Position numbers and translations under genes: made by a program
Assembly (NCBI GenBank): GCA_030847615.1
Contig: JAUMIR010000004.1
Coordinates: forward strand, 229,256,501 to 229,320,500
Reading direction: 5' to 3'
Source: Gambelia wislizenii
Taxonomy: Eukaryota > Chordata > Lepidosauria > Squamata > Crotaphytidae
DNA length: 64,000 nucleotides
Shown: positions 46,501-61,300 of the stretch, in pieces
Layout: each line of letters opens with the position of its first letter
How positions within the stretch are numbered: the stretch's first letter is position 1
Notes under the pieces: generated by a model
Database searches by the model: none
Told to the model about the DNA's origin: nothing
What the model saw: the letters and a program-made list of their open reading frames with translations, nothing else

Positions 46501-49500
46501 TAATACCCTAGAGGACAGGATCAACATTCAGAATGACCTGGATAGACTGGAGAGCTGGGCCAAAGCTAACAAAATGAAATTCAATACGGAGAAATGTAAG
46601 GTACTGCACTTAGGGCGGAAAAATGAAATGCATAGATATTGGATGGGAGAGACCTGGCTGAATGATATTACGTGCGAAAGGGATCTAGGAGTGCTAGTAG
46701 ACCACAAGTTGAACATGAGTCAACAGTGTGATGCGGCAGCTAAAAAGACCAATGCGATTTTGGGCTGCATCAATAGAAGTATAGTGTCTAGATCAAGGGA
46801 AGTAATAGTGCCACTCTATTCTGCCTTGGTCAGACCTCACCTAGAATACTGTGTCCACAATTCAAAAAGGATAAATGACAAATTGGAGCATGTCCAAAGA
46901 AGGGCGACTAAAATGGTGAAAGGTCTGGAAACCATGCCTTATGAGGAGAGACTTAGGGAGCTGGGTATGTTTAGCCTGGAAAAAAGACGGTTAAGAGGCA
47001 ATATGATAGCCCTGTTTAAGTATTTGAAGGGGTGTCACATTGACGATGGAGCAGGCTTATTTTCTGCTGCTCCAGAAACTGGAACACGGAGCAATGGATG
47101 CAAGCTCCAGGAACAGAGATTCCACCTCAACATTAGGAGGAATTTTTTGACAGTAAGAGCTGTTCGGCAGTGGAACACACTCCCTCGGAGTGTGGTGGGG
47201 TCTCCTTCCTTGGAGGTCTTTAAACAGAGGCTGGATGGCCATCTGTCAGGGATGCTTTGATCGTGATTTCCTGTGTGGCAGGGGGGTTGGACTGGATGGC
47301 CCTTGTGGTCTCTTCCAATTCTACAATTCTATGATTCTATGATTCTATGAATATGTTTGCCAACTACGTAGGCTTAATTCCCTCTAATTTTTAAAATAAA
47401 CTATTGGGCAGAAATATTTCCTATAGAAATGAAGAAGAAACTTTCTTGGTAAAAATGGTATGTATCAAAGTTTAGTGATACAAAAATCAGTACTGACAAT
47501 AGCCAAATATCAACCATTTTAAATACAATTTTTAAAACTGCATTTATTTTATTTAAAAATGTACATCTGGCAAATGCTCTCTAGGATCTTATATAATATA
47601 AATTAAAAATACAAAAATACATCAAAGTTAAAACAGCTGTCTAGACAAGAAGACCTTGGTCAGACTTAAAACTGACAAATGAGTTAATTTGGCAGCCTTC
47701 TTGGGTAAGGAGCTTCACTATGTAGGGTTCCACTCACAAGAAATTCCTATTCATTGTCACTTCCTGATTGACCTAGAAGCAATCATCAAAGGGTTCATAT
47801 TTTACCAATCTTTATCACTATTACCACAGAAATTCCAGGGGAAAAATGTAACTCTTTTTCTTATCCACTGAAAGAATTTATGATGGGGATATTTTAGTTA
47901 GAAACACCAATTCCTGATTAAGTGTAGGAATCTGGATAGACTGGGGAGGATTACAAAAAAAAAAATAAAATCTAAAAACACAGAAGTATTTTAGTCTTAC
48001 CGTTTAAGCCAGGCAGTGGTTTGGATATTCCAGTTTTCTATGTACATTTTAAAACTTGTTGCCATCTAGGAGAGAAGATCCCATGTTATTGCTTACTTTC
48101 TCAAAAATGTCAGTATCTACTTATATTTTAAAACTACACTAGTGTTTATTACAGTATTATATCAATAGTTTTGTCCATCATGTCTTTTGCTTACCTCTAA
48201 CTTTGGAGTCTGTGATTTAGTCATACGCAATGAAATTTGGCGTTCATTTATATAGATAAAAGCACAATCATTTTCACTGACAACAGGCATGAAGAGTACA
48301 TGCTTTAAGAAGTGTCTTTTTATTCTTTTTAGAAACTTTAGGAGTAGATGCCTGCTTTTTAGAACAGAAATCAATATGTGCAGAATAAAACTCATAATGT
48401 TGCACTCACTTTCTTTAAATTTTCAAGGAAAGAGTGAGACAGAGGCTTGAGCTGATTTTTTTTAAGTATTTGTTTCATGGTTTTATATTTTAACATGAAG
48501 TGATATATTGATACACCAAGCCATGTCTTTGGTCATATAAAATACGAAATAGCTGCTGTAGCATATTTCTTCTTGTAAGACATTTTGTTGAGAGCCTTGT
48601 GCTCTTTCCCTTTTCTCCTTCCATCTCTCATTTTAACTTACCTCAATGTTCCTGATATTCAGATTAGACAGCAGGTCCCAATGGAAATTGCCTTTCTCAT
48701 CAACACCACTGAACCCATAACCAGCAGCATTGTGGATTGCATCAGCTGTAATTAGGGGGGAAAACATGCTAGGCTGAACTCCAAAGAGCTACTTTATACA
48801 TATGTCCAAGGGCTTGGGGGTGGCTAGTGGGGTCTTAAATTCTTCTTGCCCTCCCCATCCTGGACCAGGCTGCCATGCCATATCAAAACCTGCTTTTGAA
48901 ACTTCCCTTGGTTTTAAAACAAAGGGAGGGACACACAGATTCCAAGCCCCTTTGCATAGCGCCCCCAACATCTCATGTGAGTCTTTTTAGATCTAAGTCC
49001 AGAAAAATTTAATCAGGGGAGTAGCTACTGGGAGGACAAAATAAAAGCACCGCACATCCAAATAAGAATTCTGCCCCCATAATATTTTCCCTTCACTCCC
49101 CAAATCTTTAGCATTGCAGAGAGTGAGAAACTGAAAATCATCCATACCTTGAACCATATACCGGTATTTGCTGTTTCCATTCTCTTGGCAACTCTGCACG
49201 CCCCTTTTCTCTGGATGTCTAAACTGTATTTTCTAAATGCTCACCTGACATTTTAAGTTACTGTGTTCCTAGAAATTTAGGGCATGAAGGACAATTTCAC
49301 TGGGGAGGGGGCAAAATTCTTATGAGGGGGCAATGCCTTCATTTTTCCTTTGCCTAATAACTACACCACATTGGATTTCGTGGAAAGTACTACATAAAAT
49401 GTCCATGTCCCATTAAACAATAGGCAGATGACATCTTATTTAGAAATTCAACCCAAGCAGCAGCCAAGTGAAATATAAGATCAGAGCAGATTGGCTCTGC

Positions 49501-52500
49501 TGGCAGGAGGATTCTGGGAGCTGTCATCTTGAAAATATTACTTTTTAAGCTCTGGCTCAGAGCAGACTATTTTTCAGTCACTTATTGGGGACGCAGTTAG
49601 GCATCATATGGATATAAAGGAGTATTTCTGGTTCTGAAGAAGCCCCTTCACAATTCCTATCAAACCCCCACTGATCAAAAAGACCTAATGACTGCATTTC
49701 AACTTGTACTGGCAGACTACTTTGAAACCTGGTCTCTTCATCTGACTCCTAACTGAAGTTCAACAGTTAACATTAAGAGAAAATGACCTTTCTCGTCTTT
49801 TTTGGTTTTGGTTTTTCTTCCCCACAAGCAGGGAACTGAGTTAATTGATTCTCACACAAAGGCATGTCTGTCCTACTTTACAAGCAAGAACTGCCTAGCA
49901 GCAGCTTTATTTGATCAACAAAATACTCTGTGTCATTAGATAAAATTTGCAGAGAAAGGGCAAAGGGAGTATTTTGGTGCTCAGTGCAAAGAACAAAGAG
50001 AGGCCTTGACCACTTCAGAATGGGAAAACCCACTACTTTAATTTCCAATCATAATGCAAGTCAGAATGTTGTTTATGACCAAAATTGTTGTTCAAGATAC
50101 CCAATTCTATATCTTGTCTCCAATTTGAAAAGGAATTACCCTGAAATATCTGGGCTTTTGAAGTCTCCTTCCTTTACAGTAGGGATAGGAAACTTACAGA
50201 CCCTATGTCACTGGACTGCTTCACCCATTATTTTTCACCATTGGATGTGTTGACTCAGGCTGCTGACAGTTGCAGCCCGATGTCATTTTGGAAGGCCATC
50301 TGATTTCTCACACCTTATTTAGAGGTTACTGTGACTAGGATAGTCAGATCACATAAACAGGGCTACAAATGTTGGGTTGTAGGAGCATTAGAAAAATGAG
50401 AGGTGTGAGGACTCTGGCCAAGATGGTCAACCATTAGTAACATGATTTCCATGCTGCTTTTTGTTTTTCAGGATATATTATTATCTTTAAGCATATAAAG
50501 ATATGGAAGAATTCCACAAAGGCAGAAATGCAGTTAGGAATGGGCTGGGGAGCTGTCTGGTAGAGGCATGCACCCTGGAAACTACAACATTCTCTACTAC
50601 AAAGTTGAAGAATCACCAAGGTTCATTAAGGTCAGCTAGACAGAGCTTCTCCGAACAAAAATTTACAATATTATCAAACAACCTTGGATTGCCCATTCTG
50701 AACAGGGATGGAGAAACCCTCCCACTTCATTGGTGATTTATTACGCTTGAATGAGTAAAAACCATTTGCGTTGTAAATATTCAAAGAGCAGCCTTCATTG
50801 AAAAAGTACTTGGAAGTAAAACTAAGTGCCAAGAGAGATAGGTAGCATAGTGCTTAAAAACTGAAGATTAAATTAAGTGGCAATTTGGACTGGAAATAAG
50901 AAATGGATTTGGTGTCTCCAAGATTCAAGCAATTAAAAAGGTCCATATGGAAGACATATTTCAGAAAAGGGGAAATAAACATTGTCTCTGATGCTGGAAT
51001 TTAAGCAGAGAGTGATTTATATGACATCATAAACATGGCCACCAGAAAAATATCCATAGCTGGGCTATACAAAAGTGACCCTGTGCTCATAAAAATTCAA
51101 ACCCCCAATAGCCAAGATTTTAGATTTGAAAAAAGGTATGACAGAAGTAATGGGACTTCAGAGCAGAAACTGGATATGTTAAGATTAGAGATTACAGGAC
51201 AAGTAAATCATTTTAAAGAGCTTGTTGAAAAACAGTTCAAAGAGATCACGGCATGAGTTAAGAATCTCACAACAACTACACACAAGCATGAACAGGAGAT
51301 CTCTGATAATTTGAAGAGAACAGACATTTTACAGCAAGATCTGGAAAAGGCACAGGATAGAATTATGATGGAGTTAAAATCCAAAGAAACACAGATTAGG
51401 TTAAGAGCTGTTCCAGAAGAGCCAGCTGACTTAAAACAGACAGTTTTAAAAGCTTAGATGGGCCTTATAAGCAACTCTGGTGAAGAACTTGACAAGAAGA
51501 TTGAAGCAATCTATAGGTAAAATTCTGTTTCTGGGCAGAGGAAAAAACTTCTGAGAGATGTGATAATTCATTTCATACATAAAAGCGTCAGAGATAAAAC
51601 ACAATATTGAGAATACGCTTTAAGAAAAGACTTAAAATAAATGAGAATGAAATACAGTTGCCCCCCCCCCACATTCACAGGTTTCTTGTTCATGGATTTA
51701 ATTATTGGCAAATCTGTAGATGATGTTTAACAGGCTCCAACTCCTCCTCATTGTAACCTCACCTGCCAACACCCCACCCCTTTACTCCTTTTCCAGTCTT
51801 CCTCAAGGACTGTAAGAGGGGGTGTTTTGGAGGAAGGTGGGAAAGGGAATGAAGTGGTGGGGCTTTGGGCCAAAAGGGAATCTGTAGGATCCATGTTTGA
51901 AAGGGCTTAGGATGTTTGTGGGTTTTTTGCTTTCGCAGGGGTTCTGCACCCCTAACCCCCACAAATGTGGAGGGCCAGCTGTAATTATATTTAAAGATTC
52001 CTTAAAGAATGCTGAAAAAATGCAGAGAGCATGTATTTTTAGCCGAGGTGCTCAGAAAAAAAGACATAACCTTTTACTGGATAGCCTCAGAGAGTTTGAT
52101 AACTATTTATGCAGGTGAAAAATATACAATAAGCTCTTTGGAGAAAACAAGAGATCTGTTCAAAATGTTAAAGAAAGAAGCCCCAGAAGGAGACTTTCAA
52201 AATTTACAGCCTAAATTGATTTTTGAAGATGGTCAGGGTAGATGTATAATTGTGGAAATCAATTGGAATGGCAAGATAATGCATTTAATGGGTATCTGTG
52301 GCCCCAGTAATGAGAAATCAACATTTTGTCAAAATTTAAGGAAGACACCTGAACTAGGCCTACAAAATTTGCTTTGCATAGGTGATTGGAACAGTGTTGT
52401 TGATCCTAATAAAGATAAATGTTCCATTAAAGGTATTAAGGAAGATCAAGGGAAACTACCTGAAACCTTCTTTATATATAAAGAGTATGTAGTTTGGATT

Positions 52501-55256
52501 CTTCTACTACAGTTGGAGATACTTACAGCCAAACTCTAGAAACTACTTTTTTCGGATTGTCATGAATCTTTTTCTAGAACAGATGATAATCTGGACTACG
52601 TTGGTGATAGAATGGATGCATTCCATGATAGCAGCACCATTCCTGTCCATACTCCTCATAGTCATGCTCTGAAGAAAGCTAGCGAAAGTATGGCAAGTGC
52701 CTGTGATGAGTCCTCTAGTGCTCATAACCGCTAGCATCCAAAAGCCATAGCATCCATCCCAATGCCAGTTGGATTCATAACAGTACTGATGTCGTGGTAG
52801 CAATCTCAGCCAAGGACTGTATGTTAGCAACAGTGATGACCTCCATCCCCTGAGAGGTATCAGAGGCTGAAGAAGAGGATGGCTGGCAATGTCAAATGGA
52901 TCAATGTGATGGAGGCTGGGGAGGAAGAGAGTCCTTCTGTAGAGGAGGCAGTGGCATAGGAGACTGAGTTGCAGAACCCAACACTGTCAGGGTAGGTGAC
53001 CTTTGAGGTGCTGCAGTAGGGGACTCAACTATCTCCCCCACAGAAGCAGTACCCCCATGGACTACTTGTGGGGACTGTTCACACAAAGCTTGCACCTCGT
53101 AATGCAGGATCGCCTATAGCTTGCACCTTGGGATGCAGGATTGTATCATAACCATAGAGATTTGTGCTGAGGCTTCCCTCTCTGGTACTGACTCCACTAG
53201 AAGAGGCTGGGTGGCATGTTCCAAAGTACAAGGTGGAGGGGACAGTGATCAGAACCGAGGACCCTGTACATCCTTCATCCTTTTCTTCTTCTTATGACAT
53301 CCTTTTCTCAGTTCTATGCCTAGAAGTTGGAGGAAAGGCCTCCAAATTGATTGACTAACTGACCCAGTGTCGAAGGACACAAGACTGAGTCTCTGCATTG
53401 GTGGCTCAAACTAATAACAATGGAGTTTCTGTATGGACAGTGGAGTTGGAGGCAGGCCATTTGGAACTGTCCTTAGTCCTCTGGTCAGCTTCCTGAATCC
53501 TGAAGGGACCTCTTCACCGCTCTCTGGACCAAGGAGCTGGAAGCGGATGGGACCTAAGAAGATTCAGGTGGTAAAGACCCATGGCCTCAGCTAGAGGGCT
53601 TGTCCAAGGCTGTCGGGACTTGCTTGTACAGGAGAGCCTTTAGCCTGGATAAAAGGTTCTTACGTACTTGTGGGGTGAATGCTTTACAGTGGACATGGGA
53701 CCCCACATTATGGCCTTCGCCAAGGCACAACTGACAGTGCGAATGACCATCCTGTCCTGGGATTTTGGCCCCACAGGAGGTACATTTCTTAAAGGAGCCA
53801 GATGAAGCCATAGTATACCACCGTAATCAAACCACTAAACTGAGAGACATAATCGAAGTAAAGCAGTCTGAGTAAAGCCAAGACAGAATCCAGAACAAGC
53901 CAAATCATAATCTAAAAGAATGAGCCAAAACACAGGCCAAGAGAAGCCAAAAGCCAGAGGGGAAAAAATAAAAAAGAGATGCCATCAGCTCAACAACAGT
54001 TCCTTTGCTGCTGCAGTAGACAAAAAGGAATGGAGGGTTTGAGTGGGGATTGGGCTGGTCACATGGACCACCTCCACCCTACCCCCATTATCTGAAAAAG
54101 CCATTAAGAAACAGTCAGGAGTGGACTACTACATAGGACATTCTTCTACTTCTTGAGCCTTTTAAGAAGTATTTTTAAACCCTGTGGCAGACATTGCCAT
54201 TTCTAGTTACTCCAGAATATAAAAGGAAGCCAACCCTCAGATCACTTTGTAAAATTTGGGAGCAACAGAGATTCCAGTGCAGTTTTACCCATAATTGCAT
54301 TCTAACCAGGTTAGAACTGCATTCAGAAGCTGTGTATCAAGCAGGTTCACTCCTTAAATGGGCCCTCTAAATTTCTCCCACATTTCTAGCAGGCATCCAC
54401 CTGTATTAACATTAATGTGTTCTGCAAAATCCTCTGGGGGATGGGAACGGTCAGCCCATGAGCCACCTACAGCCCTGAACTGCTTGCTTAAAGGGTCTTT
54501 AAACAAATGAAGAAAAGCTTTGGGTTGACTGTTGTCCATCCCTTACTTGTTTTAAGGTTTGCTGAAATTCATTAGCACAAAATTTATCACCCAATCTAGG
54601 TAGCATACAGTGAGTATGTGTGCGTCCCACTAAGCTGCCCACTCTTGTTGTACCTATTTGTACCTATATTGCACCTATTTGCAATATAGCACTGCATACC
54701 ATGGTCTGTGATGAGAAACTTATTTGGATGATCCTGTCATTAGTAAGTAGAATTGACTGGGTGGCTGTTGATCCTTCTCAGCTTGTACTGGGCACAGCAA
54801 TAAGGGATGCCTTTGTTTACAAGCTGGTAGGGAACATGAATAAGAAAGTGGTATTGCACCTATGCCCTGTTTTGAGGTTGGCCATTGGAAACAAAATACA
54901 CTGTATTAGACAAAATAAGGTTTACTCCAACATGACTGTTACTTTCTTATGATATACTGTACTGTAGAAAAATTGGATAGGGAGAGGGCACAATCAGGAA
55001 AAAGTAAACATGCCTAAGTTAAATATTACATGCATTTCATATACATTGGCATACCCGACATTCCTCAAGTTGTGGTCAAACTGGTAAACACCTATCTCCC
55101 TCTGATTTGAAAGATGACAATTTTTTGAACAGAAGTCATACTCTCAGCAGCAAGTAAAGGAATGCACTAACCTTGCTCATGAGCTGAAGATCTTATGCCA
55201 TGAGACATTTATATGAATAGAATATCCAAAACCATTACATTAACCTTAACCATGTG

Positions 55257-55300
<44 letters not shown>

Positions 55301-58300
55301 AAAAAGAAGAGCCACTAAATTAACCTTACCAAGTGTCCATGCAAAATAGTACTTTGGCTTTGAAGCTTGCACAACAACATACAGAAAGCCAAGTCTTGAT
55401 AAGAACGAGGACTTGTTGATAAACTGATCATCAACAAGAGATGTCACTGGGAAGCTCTTCGTAAGTGTTAGGAACAAAACCAGCGATACAAGTGTGATGC
55501 AAAGCTTGTGCAGCACTGCTCCCTAGAAAGGATGATAAAAACATTGCTGCAGTCAGTTCAGAAAGAAGGCAGGCCAAATACTAAAATGTTTCCTGGACAT
55601 AAAACATTCATACAAAATCAGCCAGCAGAAGTATCACTCATTGCCTACACTTGCTACTTTTACGAAAGGAATTGGTGGCACAATAATTAGGTGGTCCAGG
55701 CCAAATGACAAACCTTGGTTTGATATCGCTTGATACGTAATCAGGAGACTTGGGTCATTTGTTCTCTTCTCCCCTTTCATCCTTCCCTAATTCTAGTCTG
55801 AGAAAAATGACAATGTGCTATTTTGGCCAAACTATGGTTTGCATGGGACTGCAAACAAAGATGGGCACAATGTCTCTCTATCCCAAGCACAATCAACATC
55901 TGGGGATAACACTGGATCCTTCACTGTAATAACAGAAGATTGCATTTGATAGACCTTCAGTGTGATCATGCCTCTTATGTCCCAATTAGTATTAATAGTA
56001 CAGGGAATCCCTGCTTATCTGACAGGCTAAGGACTGCAGCCCTGTCAGAAAGTGGAATTGGTTGAAAAGTGGAACCTAGGTGTTTTTTAGCTTGCAAATG
56101 CACGTCTGAACACTAGATGGTGCCGACTGAGAGAGAAAAAAACACAGCACACAAAATAGACTGAAAGAAAAAAAACCGAGCATGCCCTGTCAACTAAAGT
56201 CAAAAGAGGAGACCAGGGGTCAAAAGTGCAGTACATGGCTATACTTTAGATCTGTCAAAATGGCGGAACATCAAAAAACAAGTTGCTGAAAAGTAAGGGA
56301 TGCCTATAATACAGGCAGCCCCTGTATCCACAGGGGTTCAGTTCCCAGACTTACCATGGATACCAGAAACCACAAATAGTGAATTCTGTTAAAATAAAGG
56401 TCTTCTGGTACAAACATACCATAGAGTTGCATTGGAGAACCTAGAGATTCCAACAGAGGATACCTCTCTAGGCATTTTCTAGCACAACTCTATGATATGT
56501 GTTCCTATTTTTCCAGCCATGAATGACTGAAACCACAGATATTGGTTCTGTGGATATACGGGCAGCCAATATTGTTTTACAAAAATGATTTCAGCATTTG
56601 AAAAAAGATACTTTGAATTTTGCAACTTACCACTGGAGAAGGGTCAGGAATTCTGTCACAATCCCTTTGCTTCCAGCTGACTTCTAACAACTTCATCTGC
56701 ACGTGTCTGCCTTCAATGAAGGCTACATAGTCCTTGTAATTGCTACACGGGCCTGCTAGAACACTCAGGAAATTGAGCTGGTAGCTCAAATACTCCAGTA
56801 AAGAAGGTTTTGTTCTGTCAAAACAGTCACACAAAACAGTTATTACAGTGAAGGATCCAGTGTTAACCAGTGCCTTGCTTAAAGAAAAAAAGTAAGTTTT
56901 TAAATAGCACTTGAAATAGAATTATTTAATTCTTTATCTAAAGAATAATTTAGTGTTTGTCTATTTGACTCTTATATTGTACAGACTCACATTCAAACAA
57001 AATATCTACAATTAAATTGGTGTCATATATAATGGGACCAAAACAAATACTCTTACAAGAGAACCTCCCTAACAAACACTGTATTTCTGTATTTTTTTGC
57101 CATAGAGTACACATTTATAAATAATTTTGACCAAAGTTGACAATGCATGAAACAAATTTTAAGGATCCTAAAGGCACCAGAACCTGTCTGATCTTGGAAG
57201 CTAAGCAGAGTCAGCCCTGGTTAGTACTTGGACTAGAGACCACCAATGAATATCAGGTGATGTGAATACATTTCAGAGGATGGAACTGGCAAAAGCACCT
57301 CTGAGTATTCCTTGTCTAACAGGTTGTCTAGACAGTGAAAATAATCCTCACAGAATTTGCAGAGAATACCTTTTGTCCCAATGAGATTCCACAGTGATTT
57401 GCCTTATTCAGAAGAAGGGGAGACAAAATCTATAAAACTGTGGGGGGGAAGGCTTTGTGGCTTTTCCCAAGAGTGGAGAAGGGGGGGGGATTTCCACCTC
57501 CCGCCCTGCTACCACTTTGTGACGCCAACCTCCACGTCTCAGCCGAATTATGTCTCCCAGTTGTATAGCAGAAGCACGCAGGTGTGGCTGTGTATTACTG
57601 GCTGTGTCTCCTTGCAGGAGAATCACTCATGCCAGGCTGTATGTCTTTCATTAACAAAAGAATGTTTATTGTCAAACTAATAAAACATGTAACTGTATAA
57701 CCAAGTAATTGGGCCTGCACAGACATCCTTTCTCTCTCTAAGCCTCTAACTTAAAAGGAACTTAAACTGTCTGCCTGCAACTTAAACTGATTTGAACCAC
57801 TCAAAAGCCTCATCTCAACTTCTCCCTTAAACTCTCTCACTCCCCCTTTTCCCCTCCAGAAGCCCCTCCTCCTTCCACCTCCTCACAGAGGATTGGCTCC
57901 TGGAGTCCACCGCCCTCATTGGCTCACTAGCCATCTGACAACTGAGTTGCATTGCAGCACGTTGTTGGTGAGGGTGGAAGTGGAAAGCTGATTGGTCGGA
58001 CATGTGCAGGGGGTGGGCTTGCCAGCAATGAAGTGGCTGGAAGTGCCATTTTGGAGTTTTGCACTGCCAATCATGCATGTTTTTGCTGCAGTGAGGCAAC
58101 CAAACAGCTTTTTAAAGCGGAATGTCGCACTTGTGCACCTTTGATTTGCAGTTAAAAAAAAAATACTGTGCAGCAGTGACACCTTGTGGAGAATAACCCA
58201 AGTAAATCATTCTCAGTCACCATCTTGATTCGCAGGCATGGCTGCATGTCAACTTCAAACACAGATAGCTTCGCATTCCTGTGATTTTGCCAAAGGACTG

Positions 58301-61300
58301 TGGAGACAAATGAATGCTGCTGCGCATTTGCATTAATGCTCAGAAATCAGCATTGTATCTTCTCGTCTAGACAAACTCTAAGAAAACCCTATGAAACTCA
58401 TGGGGTCACCACCCTAAGTTGACAGGCAACTTAAAGGCACATACACACACATTACCAGGCAAACTTTTTTTCCTCATTCTGTTAATAAGCTGAATCACCA
58501 ATATCAACCCAGGCATCATTGGCTATATTTCTTTGTATAAAATAAAACATAATCTGAAAGCTAAAGAATAGAGAAGTTGGGGATTTACTCTACCAGAGTA
58601 TGGCATCTGAGATACATCTTCCCCAAATAGGAAAAATAAGAATATGAGCCATCTTAGTGAGCAAATCTGAAGAATGACCACAGGCCATGAGTGGGCAGCA
58701 TCAGTGGAGCAATTTCCCACCCTAGCACCCATCATAGCTGGTACCATCTCCAGTATTTTTCATTGAAACGAGATGTACATAGGCTGCATGTCTTTGTCTA
58801 AAGGTGAATGCTTCCTGGAGAGTGCCAGAAGCACAACTGAAATAAAAAAAGACAATCAAATCTGAGCGAGTCATACTATTAATTTAATCTGGCCCTAAAA
58901 GAGAAGCACATATGCATACAAAGATACAAGCCATATTCAGTTCATTAATGGTTAAACTGAACACATGAGGAGGGACACAATATGAGGAGCCTCCTGTATT
59001 CATGGGAAGCACAGTTAGAAGGCCTGGAAAATAAGGGTTTTCAACAGGATGGAATCTTTCCTAATTTTGCATGGAACTTGTATAGAGCTTCTTCCTTATC
59101 ATACATTCAGTTCTAACTCTGAATTGAATCTCTGGATGGATCTACAGTGAAATGTCTTACCTAGCTAATTTCATAGGAGCCAGTGTAGTGTAGTGCTTTG
59201 AGCATTGGACTATGACTCTGGAGACCAGGATTTGAATCCCCGCTCAGCCATGATAACCCACTGGGTGATCTTGGGCAAGTGACACTATCTCAGCCTCTGA
59301 GGAAGGCAAAGGCAACCCCCCTCTGAACAAATCTTGCCAAGAAAACCCCATGATGGTTCCGCCTTAGGGTCACCATAAGTCAGAAACAACCTGAAGGCAC
59401 ACAACAACAGTTAATTTCCTAAGTTAACTAGGTAACCAAACTCAGAATTTCAATATTTATTAAAAGACTGAAAAAAAGATATATATTTTTATTTCAGGCT
59501 GCCCAATCCTAACTACCTTCATTTGGAAGGAAGCTAATTCCGTAAATGTCAACAGAATGTACAAGGAAGAATGATTAGGATCACAGCCTAAAGCAATTTT
59601 CCTTTATGAGTGTTCTTGCCCCTCCAATGTACACTCTGTTCTACATATTTCTATTTGATTATCCTTTCATTTTGCTGCAGACATAGACGCCAAATCCTGA
59701 AGCAGGATTTTGTTTCTTCTACAGCTTGGAAAGCTAGAGAGGTGTAAGTAAAGTACATTGTATATGTATGGGGAGAGATGCTTGATAGAAGGCAGAAAGT
59801 TACAAAGAGAACTAAATGAATGTTTCAATAGCTGATGTCCAGTTCACACACTTGCATCACATGACAGAGTTTGTAGAGAAAAATACATTAAAGGTCAGTC
59901 CAATAACTCCAGAGTTCTAAAGTTTATTAAAAATTACTTGCATTAGAATGTGTTAATACTGAGCTACCAAACTAAACAAAATACTTAAACACTCAACAAA
60001 CACACACATATACAATTCCTTTTTTCAAAGGTCAGATTAAGAGAAGAGTTGCTTCCTTACTTTATAGCAAGCTTATTCTGTTCTTCAGTTAGTTCTTCAG
60101 CTTTTTTACCTATTCCTAGCAAGAATAAATGAGATGATAATTGAATCAGACACGAGACAGGGGGGAAAGCTGCAGATAATAATTAGTAAATGCAATACTA
60201 GTGATAACAAGTATATTAATGAAAGCTGCATTTTGTCCCCCATGGATTACTAACCTGTTCTCTATGACATACCTACTTTCATCTTTTTTTAAAAAAGAAA
60301 AAAGAAAAGGAAAATTACTACCCTAACCAATCCTTATGGTTTCCAGTGAAGACAAAGAAAACAAAATTTCCTGCCCCACGCTTCTAGCAGTGAATGCATA
60401 TTGGTCTGAGTTATTCTAAAAGATCCATCTTAAGTACTCTGAGTTATAACAGCATTTTTTCAACATGGACCACATAGCACATTGTGATACTATTAAAATG
60501 CAGTTTCCTTTTCACCATTTTTTTAGCACACTACTGAATACATAGGAGGGAGCTGAGGGAACCTCGGCATTTCAGATGTTGGTGACCTCCAGTTCCCATC
60601 AGCCCTAGCTAGCCTGGCCCATGGTTACCGGTATATACTGTTTAAACATCTGAAAGACCAAAGGTCCGCTATCCCTGAGATAGTAGAACACAGTAATCCA
60701 GGGTCCATTGTCACAGGTACCCTACTGAACGGATGGAGAGACTGTCCAGAGCAAAAAGGCTGGGAATAGGTTTTTACAGATTTCAAGAACCCAAAGTAAG
60801 GAAAAGATCAAATCAAGCACAACCTCAAAAAAAGATTCATTCTGCATGGCCACCAAATTCAAAATAACTATTTGTCTCCTGTCTATGGTAAATCCATTGT
60901 GTTGCTACCACTACAAGAAAAAGAGGCTGAAAGAATATCAAAGATGAGTACTCTCGTTGCTCCACAGGTGATAGCTCCTGTTTCCTGGGTCCTCTTTCTT
61001 CTGCTATTACTTCTCCCCAGTTCCTTCTTTGGGACAGTGATTTCTGGCATCTATCTTTGTAATTTAGCATTCAACCTAGAAAATCTAAATTATGGCTAAA
61101 GGTGTGTATGATATCTTTGTATGATAAATTTATATAGGCTTATATTCATTTTGAATGTTCTGCTCCTACTCGAGACGTAGGAGCCTCTGGTAGACAGCTG
61201 CCTTGGATCCCATCTTAGAAGAAAGGTGGGGTATAAATTCAATAAATAAATACAAACTAAATAAAAATAAATGTAAGAATTGCAGTTTTCAGAAGTTTTA

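Larger units (their letters stand above)
57170..58450 (+). mobile_element. 5S-rRNA-derived SINE split by an H2 element
   Basis: The 5S-like head is at 57176-57260: CCTGTCTGATCTTGGAAGC, TAAGCAGAGTCAGCCCTGGT and TAGTACTTGGA. The body is GATGGAACTGGCAAAAGCAC up to CTTGTCTAA at 57319. The remaining 3' part (GAAAACCCTATGAAACTCAT, AAAGGCACATACACACAC) begins at 58382. Confidence 0.75.

Noticed and set aside
46310..47260. 316-codon ORF as a host gene
   Set aside because: CR1 reverse-transcriptase and C-terminal motifs and the ATTCTATGA tail identify a retrotransposon.
54620..54952. 110-codon plus-strand ORF in an MBOAT1 intron
   Set aside because: No known domain, antisense to the host gene and no promoter or splice evidence.
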